From Leeuwenhoekiella aequorea (lineage in GTDB: Bacteria > Bacteroidota > Bacteroidia > Flavobacteriales > Flavobacteriaceae), in contig NZ_QOVM01000002.1 in NCBI RefSeq assembly GCF_004104375.1, positions 1-64,000 on the forward strand: a stretch of 64,000 nucleotides of DNA, in the 5' to 3' direction. The notes under the pieces were generated by a model. It was not told where the DNA came from, did not search any database, and saw only the letters and a program-made list of their open reading frames with translations. Within the stretch, counting starts at the first letter, position 1, and each line of letters begins with the position of its first letter. Of this stretch, positions 38,901 to 48,314 are shown in pieces. The translations under genes and the position numbers were made by a program.

Positions 38901-39777
38901 ACTCGTAGTATTATTCTTGTTTTGTGGACTAGGCTTATCAGCTCAAGAGCTTAACTGTTCTGTAATTATTAATGCAGAGCAAACGGGACAAAGCAATCTT
39001 CAGGTTTTTAGAACATTAAAAACCGAGTTGACTGAATTTATGAATAATACCACCTGGACAAATTTAAATTTTAAGCAGCAAGAACGTATAGATTGTAGTC
39101 TGGTGATTTTAGTATCCAATATCGATTCAGATTCGTTTACTGCTTCGATTCAAGTTCAATCATCACGTCCAGTTTATAATAGCACTTATAGTACGCCGAT
39201 TTTTAATTTTAACGATAAGCAGTTTAGTTTTAGATATACAGAATTTCAGCCTTTAAATTATAATCCCAATACATTCGACTCTAATTTAATCTCTGTCCTA
39301 GCATTTTATGCATATACTATTATAGGTCTTGATGCCGGTAGTTATGAGCTAAACGGAGGTGAGCCTTATTTTGAGGAAGCTAAACAAATTGTAAATACGG
39401 CTCAGCAACAAGTGAGTGACGGGTGGTCTGCTCAAAGCGGTACACAATCACGCTTTAGATTAAATCAGGATTTATTATCTCCTAATTTTAGAGAGTTTTC
39501 TGATGTGTTATATGCGTATCACAGAAACGGACTTGATTACATGGCAGATAATCCCAGAGAGGCAAAACAAGGAATTGCAGTTAGCTTAGAACTTTTTAAT
39601 CAAATGTATTTAAACAGACCTAACAACTTTTTGTCTCGGGTATTTTTTGATACTAAGGCAGATGAAATAGCAAAAATGTTTTCATCAGGCCCGCAGGTGA
39701 ATATAAGTAATCTGGTGTCTATGTTAAATAAAGTAGCTCCTACAAAATCTTCTTCCTGGCAACAAATCAAATTATAA
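38893..39777 (+). CDS. DUF4835 family exported protein
   Basis: The 294-residue protein has a signal peptide (cleavage after LSAQ, about residue 18) and matches the DUF4835 family found next to coaBC and recN in Bacteroidota. The function is unknown. Motifs include FSFRYTEFQPLNYNP and DYMADNPREAKQGI. The eight-base overlap with coaBC shows that it is co-transcribed. Confidence 0.88.
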   Translation: MYKLVVLFLFCGLGLSAQELNCSVIINAEQTGQSNLQVFRTLKTELTEFMNNTTWTNLNFKQQERIDCSLVILVSNIDSDSFTASIQVQSSRPVYNSTYSTPIFNFNDKQFSFRYTEFQPLNYNPNTFDSNLISVLAFYAYTIIGLDAGSYELNGGEPYFEEAKQIVNTAQQQVSDGWSAQSGTQSRFRLNQDLLSPNFREFSDVLYAYHRNGLDYMADNPREAKQGIAVSLELFNQMYLNRPNNFLSRVFFDTKADEIAKMFSSGPQVNISNLVSMLNKVAPTKSSSWQQIKL

Positions 39778-39866
39778 GAGAGCTCCTAAATTCTTTGACT
39801 GTCGTTAATTTCTCTACTATATTTACTTTAAATTATTATTCAAAGAAATCTAAACACATTACATAA

Positions 39867-41519
39867 TTGCTCAATTCAATACACATAAAAAATTACGCTT
39901 TAATTGAGGAAGTTAACCTTCAGTTTAACAATGGGTTTACAGTAATTACTGGAGAAACTGGAGCTGGTAAATCAATACTTTTAGGAGCTTTAGGGCTCAT
40001 TTTAGGAAAGCGTGCAGATATTAGTAGTATTGGTAATCCCGATGAAAAATGTGTTATTGAAGCGCATTTTGATCTTACACGATACAATTTAGAGCCTTTG
40101 TTTAATTCTGAAGATCTGGATTATGAACCGCAAACTATAATTCGCAGAGAAATATTAGCGAGTGGAAAAAGCAGAGCATTTGTAAATGACACACCAGTTA
40201 CCTTAAACCAACTCTCTGCTTTAGGTATGAACCTGGTTGATATACATAGTCAACATCAAACTATGGAGGTTACTGATGTTGATTTTCAATTTCAGGTTTT
40301 AGATGCTTTTGCCGAAAATGGTAGAAATCTTTCTGAGTATAAAAATGTTTATACGAGTTATAGAAAAAAAGAAAGTGAATTAAAGAAGCTTATTAAGCAA
40401 AAGGCTGATGCTCAAAAAGAAGAGGAATATAAGTCCTTTCTTTTAGAAGAATTATTAGCTGCAAATTTAAAACCCGGAGAACAGGAACAATTAGAATCTG
40501 CACACGATACACTTAACAATGTAGAGCAAATCACCGAAGGTTTAGCTGCCGCATATCAAACATTAAGCAGAGAAGAAGTGGGTGTCAATGAAATGCTTCT
40601 CACAGCAAAAATCCGCTTATCTAAATTATCTGGTTTCAGTCCTAAACTACAAGCATTGAGCGATCGCCTTGAGGCAGTAACCATTGAACTCGATGATATT
40701 TCAGAAAGTATAAATGATCTTGCCGCAGATACAGAAGGTGACCCTACTGAACTTGCGCGTTTAGAAAGTAGATTAAAATTGTTTTTTGACCTTCAGAAAA
40801 AACATCAGGTTGCTAGTGTTGAAGAGTTGATAGCGATTAGAGATACACTTGATGAAGAGGTGCAATCTCTTACAAATCTTGATCAAAATATTACAAAGCT
40901 TGAACGTGAAATTGTCCAGTCTAAAACAGAGCTAGAAAAATTAGCAGTCATTATAACGGGTAAGCGTAGAAATACCATTGAGCCACTTACTGAAAAATTA
41001 CAGCAAATATTGTCTAACCTGGGAATGCCTAATGCGCGTTTTGAGGTTAGTTTATCAGACAGTACTTCCTTTTTAGAAAATGGAAAAGATATATTAAGTT
41101 TCCTTTTTACTGCCAATAAAGGAATGCGAGCTCAAGAACTTAAAAAAGCCGCATCTGGTGGAGAATTATCTCGTATTATGCTTGCTATTAAATCTGTACT
41201 TAGTGATTATACTCAACTGCCTACCTTAATTTTTGATGAGATTGATACAGGTGTGAGCGGTGAAATCGCACTTAAAATGGGGCATATTATGAAAGCTATG
41301 GGTAATCGTATGCAGCTCATAAGTATTACTCATTTACCTCAAATTGCAGGGCAGGGAGCACATCACTTTAAAGTATTTAAAGAGGATAAACAACAGAAAA
41401 CCACTACGGGTATTCGGGTTTTAGATCAGGATCAGCGTATTGCAGAGTTGGCAGAAATGCTGGGTGGCAAAGCATCATCTGATGCTGCATTTGATCACGC
41501 AAGGCAACTTCTCAATTAA
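39867..41519 (+). CDS. recN: DNA repair protein RecN
   Basis: The 550-residue SMC-like protein has Walker A TGETGAGKS near residue 30, LVDIHSQHQ at the Q-loop region, a central coiled coil (about 165-370), the ABC signature SGGELSRIMLA and Walker B LIFDEIDTGVSG. It helps to repair double-strand breaks. The start is TTG at 39867: the conserved N-terminus reading LNSIHIKNYALIEE begins there and no ATG is available. Confidence 0.95.
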   Translation: MLNSIHIKNYALIEEVNLQFNNGFTVITGETGAGKSILLGALGLILGKRADISSIGNPDEKCVIEAHFDLTRYNLEPLFNSEDLDYEPQTIIRREILASGKSRAFVNDTPVTLNQLSALGMNLVDIHSQHQTMEVTDVDFQFQVLDAFAENGRNLSEYKNVYTSYRKKESELKKLIKQKADAQKEEEYKSFLLEELLAANLKPGEQEQLESAHDTLNNVEQITEGLAAAYQTLSREEVGVNEMLLTAKIRLSKLSGFSPKLQALSDRLEAVTIELDDISESINDLAADTEGDPTELARLESRLKLFFDLQKKHQVASVEELIAIRDTLDEEVQSLTNLDQNITKLEREIVQSKTELEKLAVIITGKRRNTIEPLTEKLQQILSNLGMPNARFEVSLSDSTSFLENGKDILSFLFTANKGMRAQELKKAASGGELSRIMLAIKSVLSDYTQLPTLIFDEIDTGVSGEIALKMGHIMKAMGNRMQLISITHLPQIAGQGAHHFKVFKEDKQQKTTTGIRVLDQDQRIAELAEMLGGKASSDAAFDHARQLLN

Positions 41520-41527
41520 TAAAATAG

Positions 41528-41535
41528 TATATTTG
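41528..41535 (+). promoter_or_regulatory. Candidate -7 element for fabI
   Basis: TATATTTG, an exact TAnnTTTG, lies 23 bases before the fabI ATG. No TTG is found at the -33 spacing. Confidence 0.45.
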
Positions 41536-41558
41536 ACCACTTAAATTAAACAACAATT

Positions 41559-42380
41559 ATGTCCTATAATTTATTAAAAGGAAAACGAGGAATCATATTT
41601 GGAGCGCTTGACGAAAATTCAATCGCTTGGAAGACAGCAGAACGCGTTCACGAAGAAGGTGGAACTTTTGTCTTAACAAATGCACCTATTGCTATGCGTA
41701 TGGGAAGCATAAATAAGTTAGCTGAAAAAACAGGTTCTAAAATAATTCCTGCAGATGCAACTTCTGTTGAAGATCTAGAGAAACTTGTGGCCGGTGCTGT
41801 TGAAGAATTAGGTGGTAAACTTGATTTTGTTTTACACAGTATAGGAATGTCTATTAATGTACGTAAAGGACGTCATTATACAGATCAGAATTATGACTGG
41901 ACTCAAAAAGGTACAGATGTAAGTGCAATGTCTTTTCATAAAACTATGCAGGTGTTGTACAAACACGATGCAATGAATGAGTGGGGAAGTATTGTAGCTT
42001 TAACATATATGGCTGCTCAACGTGTTTTTCCAGACTATAATGATATGGCAGACAATAAAGCATACTTAGAAAGTATAGCACGTAGTTTTGGTTATTTCTT
42101 TGGTCGTGATAAAAAAGTACGCGTTAATACTATTTCACAATCACCAACTCCTACAACTGCAGGGCAAGGTGTTAAAGGGTTTGATGGTTTTATAGCATAT
42201 GCTGAAAAAATGAGTCCGTTAGGAAATGCTACAGCTCAAGAATGTGCAGATTATACAATTACATTGTTTTCTGACCTTACTAAAAAAGTTACTCTTCAGA
42301 ATTTATTCCACGATGGTGGTTTTAGTAATATGGGTGTTAGTAACGAAGTGATGGAAGCATTTGTAAACGAGCAAAAATAA
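41559..42380 (+). CDS. fabI: Enoyl-ACP reductase
   Basis: The 273-residue short-chain dehydrogenase-like enzyme reduces enoyl-ACP in the last step of fatty-acid elongation. The N-terminal GKRGIIFGALDENSIAWK is the cofactor site. The catalytic YxxxxxxK pair lies in PDYNDMADNKAYLE and the LHSIGM segment is typical of FabI. It is a single gene with its own -7 element and terminator. Confidence 0.96.
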   Translation: MSYNLLKGKRGIIFGALDENSIAWKTAERVHEEGGTFVLTNAPIAMRMGSINKLAEKTGSKIIPADATSVEDLEKLVAGAVEELGGKLDFVLHSIGMSINVRKGRHYTDQNYDWTQKGTDVSAMSFHKTMQVLYKHDAMNEWGSIVALTYMAAQRVFPDYNDMADNKAYLESIARSFGYFFGRDKKVRVNTISQSPTPTTAGQGVKGFDGFIAYAEKMSPLGNATAQECADYTITLFSDLTKKVTLQNLFHDGGFSNMGVSNEVMEAFVNEQK

Positions 42381-42399
42381 TATTTAATAAGCTTATTTA

Positions 42400-42430
42400 A
42401 ATGCCCGAAGATCTACTTCGGGCATTTTTT
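42400..42430 (+). terminator. Terminator of fabI
   Basis: AATGCCCGAAG and CTTCGGGCATT form an 11-base-pair stem around ATCTA, followed by a T-run. Confidence 0.88.
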
Positions 42431-42463
42431 GTATCAATTAACCAGTAGTAATTAAGGTGTATT

Positions 42464-43462
42464 ATGAACTTAGTTTTTTCTGTTATTGTTCCTGTTTATA
42501 ACAGACCTGAAGAAGTTCGGGAATTACTTCATAGTTTATGTTTGCAAACTTATAGAAAGGATTTTGAGATAATTATAGTTGAGGATGGATCTACTGAAAC
42601 TTCTAAAGCTGTAATAGAAGAATTTGGAAATTTAAACATCACCTATTTCTATAAAAAGAATACTGGTCCCGGAGACTCACGCAATTACGCAATGCAGCGT
42701 GCTAGTGGAAATTATTTTATTATCCTCGATAGTGATTGTGTACTGCCTAAAGCATATTTAAGCAGTATAGATACCCATCTTATCTCTAATTATTCTGACT
42801 TTTTTGGTGGGCCAGATGCTGCTGCATCTAATTTTACATCACTGCAAAAAGCCATTAATTATTCAATGACTTCCTTATTAACCACAGGAGGAATACGAGG
42901 AAGAAAGGAAGCAGCAACTAATTTTGAACCCCGAAGTTTTAATATGGGAATATCAAAAGCAGCTTTTGAAAAATCTGGTGGTTTCGGTAAAATTCATCCT
43001 GGAGAAGATCCTGATTTAAGTATACGGCTATGGAACTTGGGATTTAAATCTCAGTTAATTTCGGAAGCTTATGTGTATCATAAACGTCGTATCTCTTGGC
43101 CTAAATTTTATAATCAGGTGCGCAAGTTTGGTTTAGTACGACCTATACTTACAGTCTGGCATCCCCAAACCGCTAAAATAACATTCTGGTTTCCTACTTT
43201 ATTTACGTTGGGATTATTTATTTCCTTTGTAATGAGTTTATATGGAATATATTTTCCACTTGTTTTAGTTGCACTATATTTTCTGATTATTCTAGGGCAT
43301 TCAACTTTCAAAAATAAAAGTTTGCAAGTTGGCTTTTTATCAGTCTGGGCAGTTTTGGTTCAGTTTGCTGGTTATGGTATTGCATTTGCAGAATCTACAA
43401 TTAGCATACGGTATTTAAAAAACGATCCTCGTAAAAAGTTTCCTCACTTATTTTTTAAGTAA
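42464..43462 (+). CDS. Family 2 glycosyltransferase
   Basis: The 332-residue protein has a GT-A domain (SVIVPVYNRPEEVRELL, VEDGSTE, LDSDCVLPK for metal and nucleotide binding, and a GGFGKIHPGEDPDLSIRLW motif near 175-195) and two or three C-terminal transmembrane helices (about 242-305). It is a membrane-linked sugar transferase for an envelope glycan; donor and acceptor are unknown. YbbR-like and coaE genes follow. Confidence 0.9.
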   Translation: MNLVFSVIVPVYNRPEEVRELLHSLCLQTYRKDFEIIIVEDGSTETSKAVIEEFGNLNITYFYKKNTGPGDSRNYAMQRASGNYFIILDSDCVLPKAYLSSIDTHLISNYSDFFGGPDAAASNFTSLQKAINYSMTSLLTTGGIRGRKEAATNFEPRSFNMGISKAAFEKSGGFGKIHPGEDPDLSIRLWNLGFKSQLISEAYVYHKRRISWPKFYNQVRKFGLVRPILTVWHPQTAKITFWFPTLFTLGLFISFVMSLYGIYFPLVLVALYFLIILGHSTFKNKSLQVGFLSVWAVLVQFAGYGIAFAESTISIRYLKNDPRKKFPHLFFK

Positions 43463-43485
43463 TTTTAGCGTTAATCTCTCATTCC

Positions 43486-44430
43486 ATGTCAGAAAAAAAG
43501 AAACGTAACAGGAATTCAAACCTTCGGGTTTTTCTAACAATTTTGTTGGTTGTAGCTTCTATTTCGATAATGATTAAGCTTAATCGCAATTTTAGTTTTA
43601 CCGTAAAGATTCCGCTTACCTTTCAAAATCTTTCCGAAGATTATATACTTAAAAAAAGTTCGACTACCTCTGTAAAAGTTACCGGTAAAGCCAGCGGATA
43701 TGATTACTTTAAATACCGTTTTTTTTCACAGGCATTTCCTATAGATTTATCAAATCTTCCTAAGGATGGTAAAGAATCTTATTATGTTTTTAATAAAGAA
43801 AGTGATGCGTTAAAAGGAAGTTTAAGTGGTAGTGAGATTATTGCATTTGAACCCGATACAGTATTTTTCCTTTTAGATAGAAACTATGATAAGCGTGTGC
43901 CGGTTATATCTAATTTTGATATTTCCTATTCACCTGGCTACGGAAGCTTTCAGGGAATGCAAATCACACCAGATAGTATTACCGTGCGAGGCCCCGAGTC
44001 TGAAGTTGATACCATCACAAAAGTATATACCAGCTCACAGATTTTTGAAAATACCAGAGCATCAAAAGACGGAGATATATCGGTACATCTCTATAAAAAA
44101 ATTGCTAATGTCGAACTCATACCAAATACTATAAAGTATAGTTTACAAGTAGATAAATTTACCGAGGGAACGGTTTCTGTACCGTTACAGCTACTTAATG
44201 TTCCAGCAAACGTTTCGGCAAAAGTTTTTCCAAAGCGTATTAATGTAATATTTAATGTAAATGTTACAAATTATGATCTTGTAAAATCATCTGATTTTAA
44301 GGTGGTAGTTGATTTTGATGAAGCAGATAGTCTATCTACATCTTTAACTCCACAAGTAATTGAGACCCCAGATTTTGTAAGAGATGTGCGTATTAGTGAA
44401 AGTACGGTTCAATATTTACTTGTAAAATGA
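43486..44430 (+). CDS. YbbR-like domain membrane protein
   Basis: The 314-residue protein has a basic N-terminus, one transmembrane helix (about 13-30) and an extracytoplasmic part with repeated YbbR-like beta units (for example PDSITVRGPESEVDTITKVYT). YbbR/CdaR proteins can regulate the diadenylate cyclase in other bacteria, but no cyclase gene is near. It overlaps coaE by four bases (ATGA). Confidence 0.85.
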   Translation: MSEKKKRNRNSNLRVFLTILLVVASISIMIKLNRNFSFTVKIPLTFQNLSEDYILKKSSTTSVKVTGKASGYDYFKYRFFSQAFPIDLSNLPKDGKESYYVFNKESDALKGSLSGSEIIAFEPDTVFFLLDRNYDKRVPVISNFDISYSPGYGSFQGMQITPDSITVRGPESEVDTITKVYTSSQIFENTRASKDGDISVHLYKKIANVELIPNTIKYSLQVDKFTEGTVSVPLQLLNVPANVSAKVFPKRINVIFNVNVTNYDLVKSSDFKVVVDFDEADSLSTSLTPQVIETPDFVRDVRISESTVQYLLVK

Positions 44431-45020
44431 AAATAGTAGGGATCACGGGAGGTATAGGCAGTGGTAAAAGTACGATTGCAGCTTATTTTAATTCAGAATA
44501 TAATATACCAGTTTACTACTCAGACGCTGAGGCCAAGAAATTGATGGTATCCCCAGATCTCAGAACTCAAATTATTGACTTATTAGGAGTAGCGGCTTAT
44601 AATGGAAATGATTTAGATCGAAAGTTTGTGGCTTCAAAAGTATTTAATGACGCACAGTTACTAGAAGCACTGAATGCAATAGTGCATCCCGCAGTAGGGG
44701 AGCATTTTATAAAATGGTCACGCTCTCAGGACGCTCCTTATGTATTAAAGGAGGCGGCTATTTTATTTGAAAACAACACAGAGACGCTATGTGACTATGT
44801 GATTTTAGTCACTGCTCCCGAAGAGGTACGTATTAATCGTGTTTTAGAAAGAGATCAAACTACTGAAGCAGAGATCAAAAGCAGAATGGATAAGCAGTGG
44901 AAGGACTCAAAAAAAATTCCTCTTGCAGATTTTGTTATTGAAAATACAGATCTGGAGTTCAGTAAAAAAATGGTTTCTAAAATTCATAGCCAACTCTTGG
45001 CAGCCCCTATAAATACCTAG
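44427..45020 (+). CDS. coaE: Dephospho-CoA kinase
   Basis: The 197-residue P-loop kinase has GGIGSGKST at residues 8-16, YSDAEAKKLM, HPAVGEHF and the VLERD lid segment, all typical for CoaE. It completes coenzyme A synthesis. It ends the YbbR-coaE pair before the two-component system. Confidence 0.96.
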   Translation: MKIVGITGGIGSGKSTIAAYFNSEYNIPVYYSDAEAKKLMVSPDLRTQIIDLLGVAAYNGNDLDRKFVASKVFNDAQLLEALNAIVHPAVGEHFIKWSRSQDAPYVLKEAAILFENNTETLCDYVILVTAPEEVRINRVLERDQTTEAEIKSRMDKQWKDSKKIPLADFVIENTDLEFSKKMVSKIHSQLLAAPINT

Positions 45021-45037
45021 CTTAATCTTGTTAACAT

Positions 45038-45050
45038 TTGGTTAAACCAA
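45038..45050. promoter_or_regulatory. Palindrome upstream of the RprX-like kinase
   Basis: TTGGTTAAACCAA is a perfect six-base inverted repeat around one base, 24 bases upstream of the -7 element TACATTTG (45074-45081). Its location fits an operator or an extended -33 region, but nothing identifies a binding protein. Confidence 0.35.
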
Positions 45051-45073
45051 TTATTCCCTAAATGTTAAAATCA

Positions 45074-45081
45074 TACATTTG
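45074..45081 (+). promoter_or_regulatory. Candidate -7 element of the two-component operon
   Basis: TACATTTG is an exact TAnnTTTG only five bases before the kinase ATG at 45087, so a very short leader is implied. No clear -33 TTG at standard spacing. Confidence 0.4.
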
Positions 45082-45086
45082 GGGAT

Positions 45087-46658
45087 ATGAATAAAAAACT
45101 CTTTGTACTACTTGTTGTGTTGATGAGCTTGTCTCTCATAGGCATTATATTTGTGCAGGGTTATTGGATATCTAATAGTATAGATGCCAAGCGTGGTCAA
45201 TTTGGTTTTAATGCGAAGCAAGTATTAAATGCAGTTGCCCGAGATATTCAAATTAAAGAAGTAAACACATGGTATAATCCTGTACTTAAAATGCGGGATA
45301 GTTTAGGAATTCCTGATGATGTAAGCCTCTATGATTTGGTTTACAAGCAGGAAGACTCAATAACAAATGAGTCGTATGTTTTTAGAAATAGTATTGTAGA
45401 GCAAGACTACAAATTAAGCTCTCCTATTCTTGATTATGAAGTTGATAGCATAAAATTTAAAAAATATCTACAGCGGCAGTATACTCAAATTATAGATAAT
45501 AACGATATTGACAAAGGGGATGTAGACCGCACAACAATATTCACCAGAATGTCTGATCTAAGTGATATTGAGCGATACAATATTGAGCAGGCGGTGATGT
45601 ATATTACGCGTAAAATACCTATTCATAAGCGGGTAGATGTTGAGGAGCTAGAACGTCTTCTTACAATGGAGCTTGCTGAACGGGATATGGAAACCAATTT
45701 TGAATATGCAATTTACAGTAACAATTTTGTTACTAACGTGCGTTCTAAGGATTTTGATATTCAATCTCCAGATCAAAATTTTAGTGTTCCACTTTTTGCA
45801 GATGATGATGGTAATAGTGATTACCAATTAGTGGCGAACTTTCCCGGTGAAAAAAAATATGTAGTTTCTTCGGTTATTGGAATGGGAGGGTTGAGTATTT
45901 TATTTACCCTTATAATTGTTATCGCATACAGTAGTGCGTTACAACAATTAGTAAAACAACGTCAGATTTCAGAAATCAAAACCGATTTCATAAATAATAT
46001 GACGCACGAGTTTAAAACTCCTATAGCAACTATTAATCTTGCCCTTGACGCTATTAAAAATCCAAAAATTAATGGCAACCCGGAGGCGTTAACGCGCTAT
46101 ATGGGAATGATACGTGAAGAAAATAAGAGAATGCATGCCCAAGTGGAGAATGTATTGCGCATTTCAAAATTAGAAAAGAACGAACTTGATATTAAGAAAG
46201 AGCGTTTAAAACTTCATGATATTATTGAAGATGCAATCATGCATATTGAATTAATTGTTGAAGATCGCCAAGGATATATAAAAACTCATTTGGGAGCTGT
46301 AAAAAGCTCAGTTCTTGCAAATGAATCTCATTTTACAAATGTTTTGGTCAACATTTTAGACAATGCTGTTAAGTATTCGACAGATGTTCCTAAAATAGAT
46401 ATTTACACAGAAAATCTAAAAAATTTCATACTGATTAAAATTAAAGATCAGGGTGATGGGATGACAAAACAAGTTCAAAAGAAAATATTTGATAAATTTT
46501 ATCGCGAGCATACTGGCGATATACACAATGTAAAAGGTCACGGTCTGGGTCTCGCATATGCAAAACGTATGGTAGAAGATCACGCAGGTGAAATCTGGGT
46601 ACAGAGCGAAAAAGGCAAAGGCAGTACCTTTATTATTAAACTACCACTAATATCTTAA
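45087..46658 (+). CDS. Sensor histidine kinase, RprX-like
   Basis: The 523-residue kinase has a transmembrane helix at 6-25, a periplasmic sensor domain of about 235 residues, a second helix at 266-284, the dimerisation domain with His307 (NNMTHEFKTPIA) and an ATPase domain (NILDNAVKYS, DQGDGM, GHGLGLAYAK). It lies four bases ahead of an OmpR-type regulator. Size and context agree with the RprX/RprY pair common in Bacteroidota; this identity is inferred, and the stimulus is unknown. Confidence 0.93.
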   Translation: MNKKLFVLLVVLMSLSLIGIIFVQGYWISNSIDAKRGQFGFNAKQVLNAVARDIQIKEVNTWYNPVLKMRDSLGIPDDVSLYDLVYKQEDSITNESYVFRNSIVEQDYKLSSPILDYEVDSIKFKKYLQRQYTQIIDNNDIDKGDVDRTTIFTRMSDLSDIERYNIEQAVMYITRKIPIHKRVDVEELERLLTMELAERDMETNFEYAIYSNNFVTNVRSKDFDIQSPDQNFSVPLFADDDGNSDYQLVANFPGEKKYVVSSVIGMGGLSILFTLIIVIAYSSALQQLVKQRQISEIKTDFINNMTHEFKTPIATINLALDAIKNPKINGNPEALTRYMGMIREENKRMHAQVENVLRISKLEKNELDIKKERLKLHDIIEDAIMHIELIVEDRQGYIKTHLGAVKSSVLANESHFTNVLVNILDNAVKYSTDVPKIDIYTENLKNFILIKIKDQGDGMTKQVQKKIFDKFYREHTGDIHNVKGHGLGLAYAKRMVEDHAGEIWVQSEKGKGSTFIIKLPLIS

Positions 46659-46662
46659 ACAA

Positions 46663-47382
46663 ATGGAAACAGAAAACAAAAAAATCTTACTCGTAGAGGA
46701 CGATCCAAACTTTGGAACGGTATTGAAAGATTATCTTTCAATGAATGACTACGATGTAACCCATGCAAAAAATGGAATGGAAGGATTTGAGAAGTTCAAA
46801 AAGGACGACTTTGATCTTTGTATTTTAGATGTGATGATGCCTTATAAAGATGGATTTACACTTGCGAAAGAAATACGCGAAAAGAACGAAGACGTGCCTA
46901 TTATATTCTTAACCGCAAAAGCGATGAAAGAAGATGTCTTAAAAGGATATAAAGTAGGTGCAGATGATTACCTTAATAAGCCATTTGATAGCGAAGTTCT
47001 TTTGATGAAAATTAAAGCTATCATGATGCGTAAGGCGACAGATTCTGTTGCAGATAGTAAACAATTTGAATTCCAAATAGGTGGTTTCTTCTTAAATTCT
47101 AAGTTGCGTTTCCTTACTTATAAAGAAGATGAGCAAATTAAACTTTCTCCCAAGGAAAACGAATTACTGCGTCTTTTAGCATTACATGAAAATGATTTAA
47201 TGCCTCGAGAGTTAGCACTTACAAAAATATGGAGAGATGATAACTACTTTACTTCTAGAAGTATGGATGTTTATATCGCTAAATTACGTAAGTATTTAAA
47301 GCGTGATGATACTGTAGAAATACTTAATATTCACGGTGAAGGTTTCCGCCTTGTTGTTAAGAGTGAAGAAGAAAAAAAATAG
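46663..47382 (+). CDS. OmpR-family response regulator, RprY-like
   Basis: The 239-residue regulator has a receiver with the acidic pocket VEDD (12-14), phospho-acceptor Asp56 (LDVMMP) and the KPF motif. A winged-helix DNA-binding domain (about 135-235) ends in YIAKLRKYL and GFRL. It is the partner of the preceding kinase. The operon closes with the terminator at 47391-47422. Confidence 0.95.
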   Translation: METENKKILLVEDDPNFGTVLKDYLSMNDYDVTHAKNGMEGFEKFKKDDFDLCILDVMMPYKDGFTLAKEIREKNEDVPIIFLTAKAMKEDVLKGYKVGADDYLNKPFDSEVLLMKIKAIMMRKATDSVADSKQFEFQIGGFFLNSKLRFLTYKEDEQIKLSPKENELLRLLALHENDLMPRELALTKIWRDDNYFTSRSMDVYIAKLRKYLKRDDTVEILNIHGEGFRLVVKSEEEKK

Positions 47383-47390
47383 TGGTATTT

Positions 47391-47422
47391 GAAAAACGCC
47401 TCTTATTCCAGAGGCGTTTTTT
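47391..47422. terminator. Bidirectional terminator between rprY-like gene and miaA
   Basis: AAAAACGCCTC and GAGGCGTTTTT pair around eight bases, with T-runs on both strands. The minus-strand side overlaps the 3' end of miaA. Confidence 0.85.
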
Positions 47423-48314
47423 CTTTTATTACTTTTATTATTTCTTCAATAGGTGTAAGATAATTAAACCAGATTACAGAATCATCTCTACGATACCATG
47501 TTAATTGCCTTTTAGCAAAACGTCTGGTATTTTTTTTAATTTCCTCAATCGCAGTATTTAAGTCATACTGGTTATCAAAGTAATTGAATAATTCTTTGTA
47601 GCCTACGGTGTTTAATGCATTTAAATCTTTAAGGGGATTTAGTGCTTTTGCTTCTTCAATAAGACCGTTTTCTATCATTGAATCAACACGTTGATTAATG
47701 CGATTATAAATTACTTCACGTTCTGCATTAAGACCAATTTTTAGTGTTTTAAAGGCTCTCTTTGTTTTATTCTTTGCCAGAAATGAAGAATACGGTTTAC
47801 CAGTGCTTCTACATATTTCCAAAGCGCGAATAAGTCGTTGCTTATTACTTAAATCTATTGAGTTGTAGTGCTCAGAATCTTTTTCTAAAAGTTCTTTTTG
47901 TAGAATTTCTATTCCTTTACTTTCTAAGTCTTCAATAAGATTTTCTCTAATCTGTGGATCTACGTCAGGAAACTTATCGAGACCATTAATTATGGCATCA
48001 ACGTATAGTCCAGAACCCCCTACTAAAATCGCTATATCTTTATGTACAAAATAGGCGTCTAGTGCCTGAATGCATTCTTTTTCAAATAAACCTACATTAT
48101 AAGTTTCTTCAATAGATATATGCTGAATGAAATGATGTTTTGCAGCATTAAGTTCGTCATCTTCCGGTACAGCCGTTCCTATTTTCATTTCTTTGAAAAA
48201 CTGTCTGGAGTCTGCTGAGAATATTTCAGCATTAAAATGCTTGGCAAGTTTTATGGATAAAGAAGTTTTACCGATTGCGGTAGGTCCTACAATTGCTATT
48301 AAAAGTTTATTCAT
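47403..48314 (-). CDS. miaA: tRNA dimethylallyltransferase
   Basis: The 303-residue enzyme (from the ATG at 48314) adds a dimethylallyl group to A37 of tRNAs. The P-loop GPTAIGKTS is at 10-18, DSRQFFKEMKIGTA follows, and LVGGSGLYVDAI and RRFAKRQLTWYRR are further blocks. The frame extends 47 codons upstream, but that part is inside the ion-channel gene. The true start overlaps the channel gene by eight bases. Confidence 0.96.
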   Translation of the reverse strand: MNKLLIAIVGPTAIGKTSLSIKLAKHFNAEIFSADSRQFFKEMKIGTAVPEDDELNAAKHHFIQHISIEETYNVGLFEKECIQALDAYFVHKDIAILVGGSGLYVDAIINGLDKFPDVDPQIRENLIEDLESKGIEILQKELLEKDSEHYNSIDLSNKQRLIRALEICRSTGKPYSSFLAKNKTKRAFKTLKIGLNAEREVIYNRINQRVDSMIENGLIEEAKALNPLKDLNALNTVGYKELFNYFDNQYDLNTAIEEIKKNTRRFAKRQLTWYRRDDSVIWFNYLTPIEEIIKVIKEKTPLE

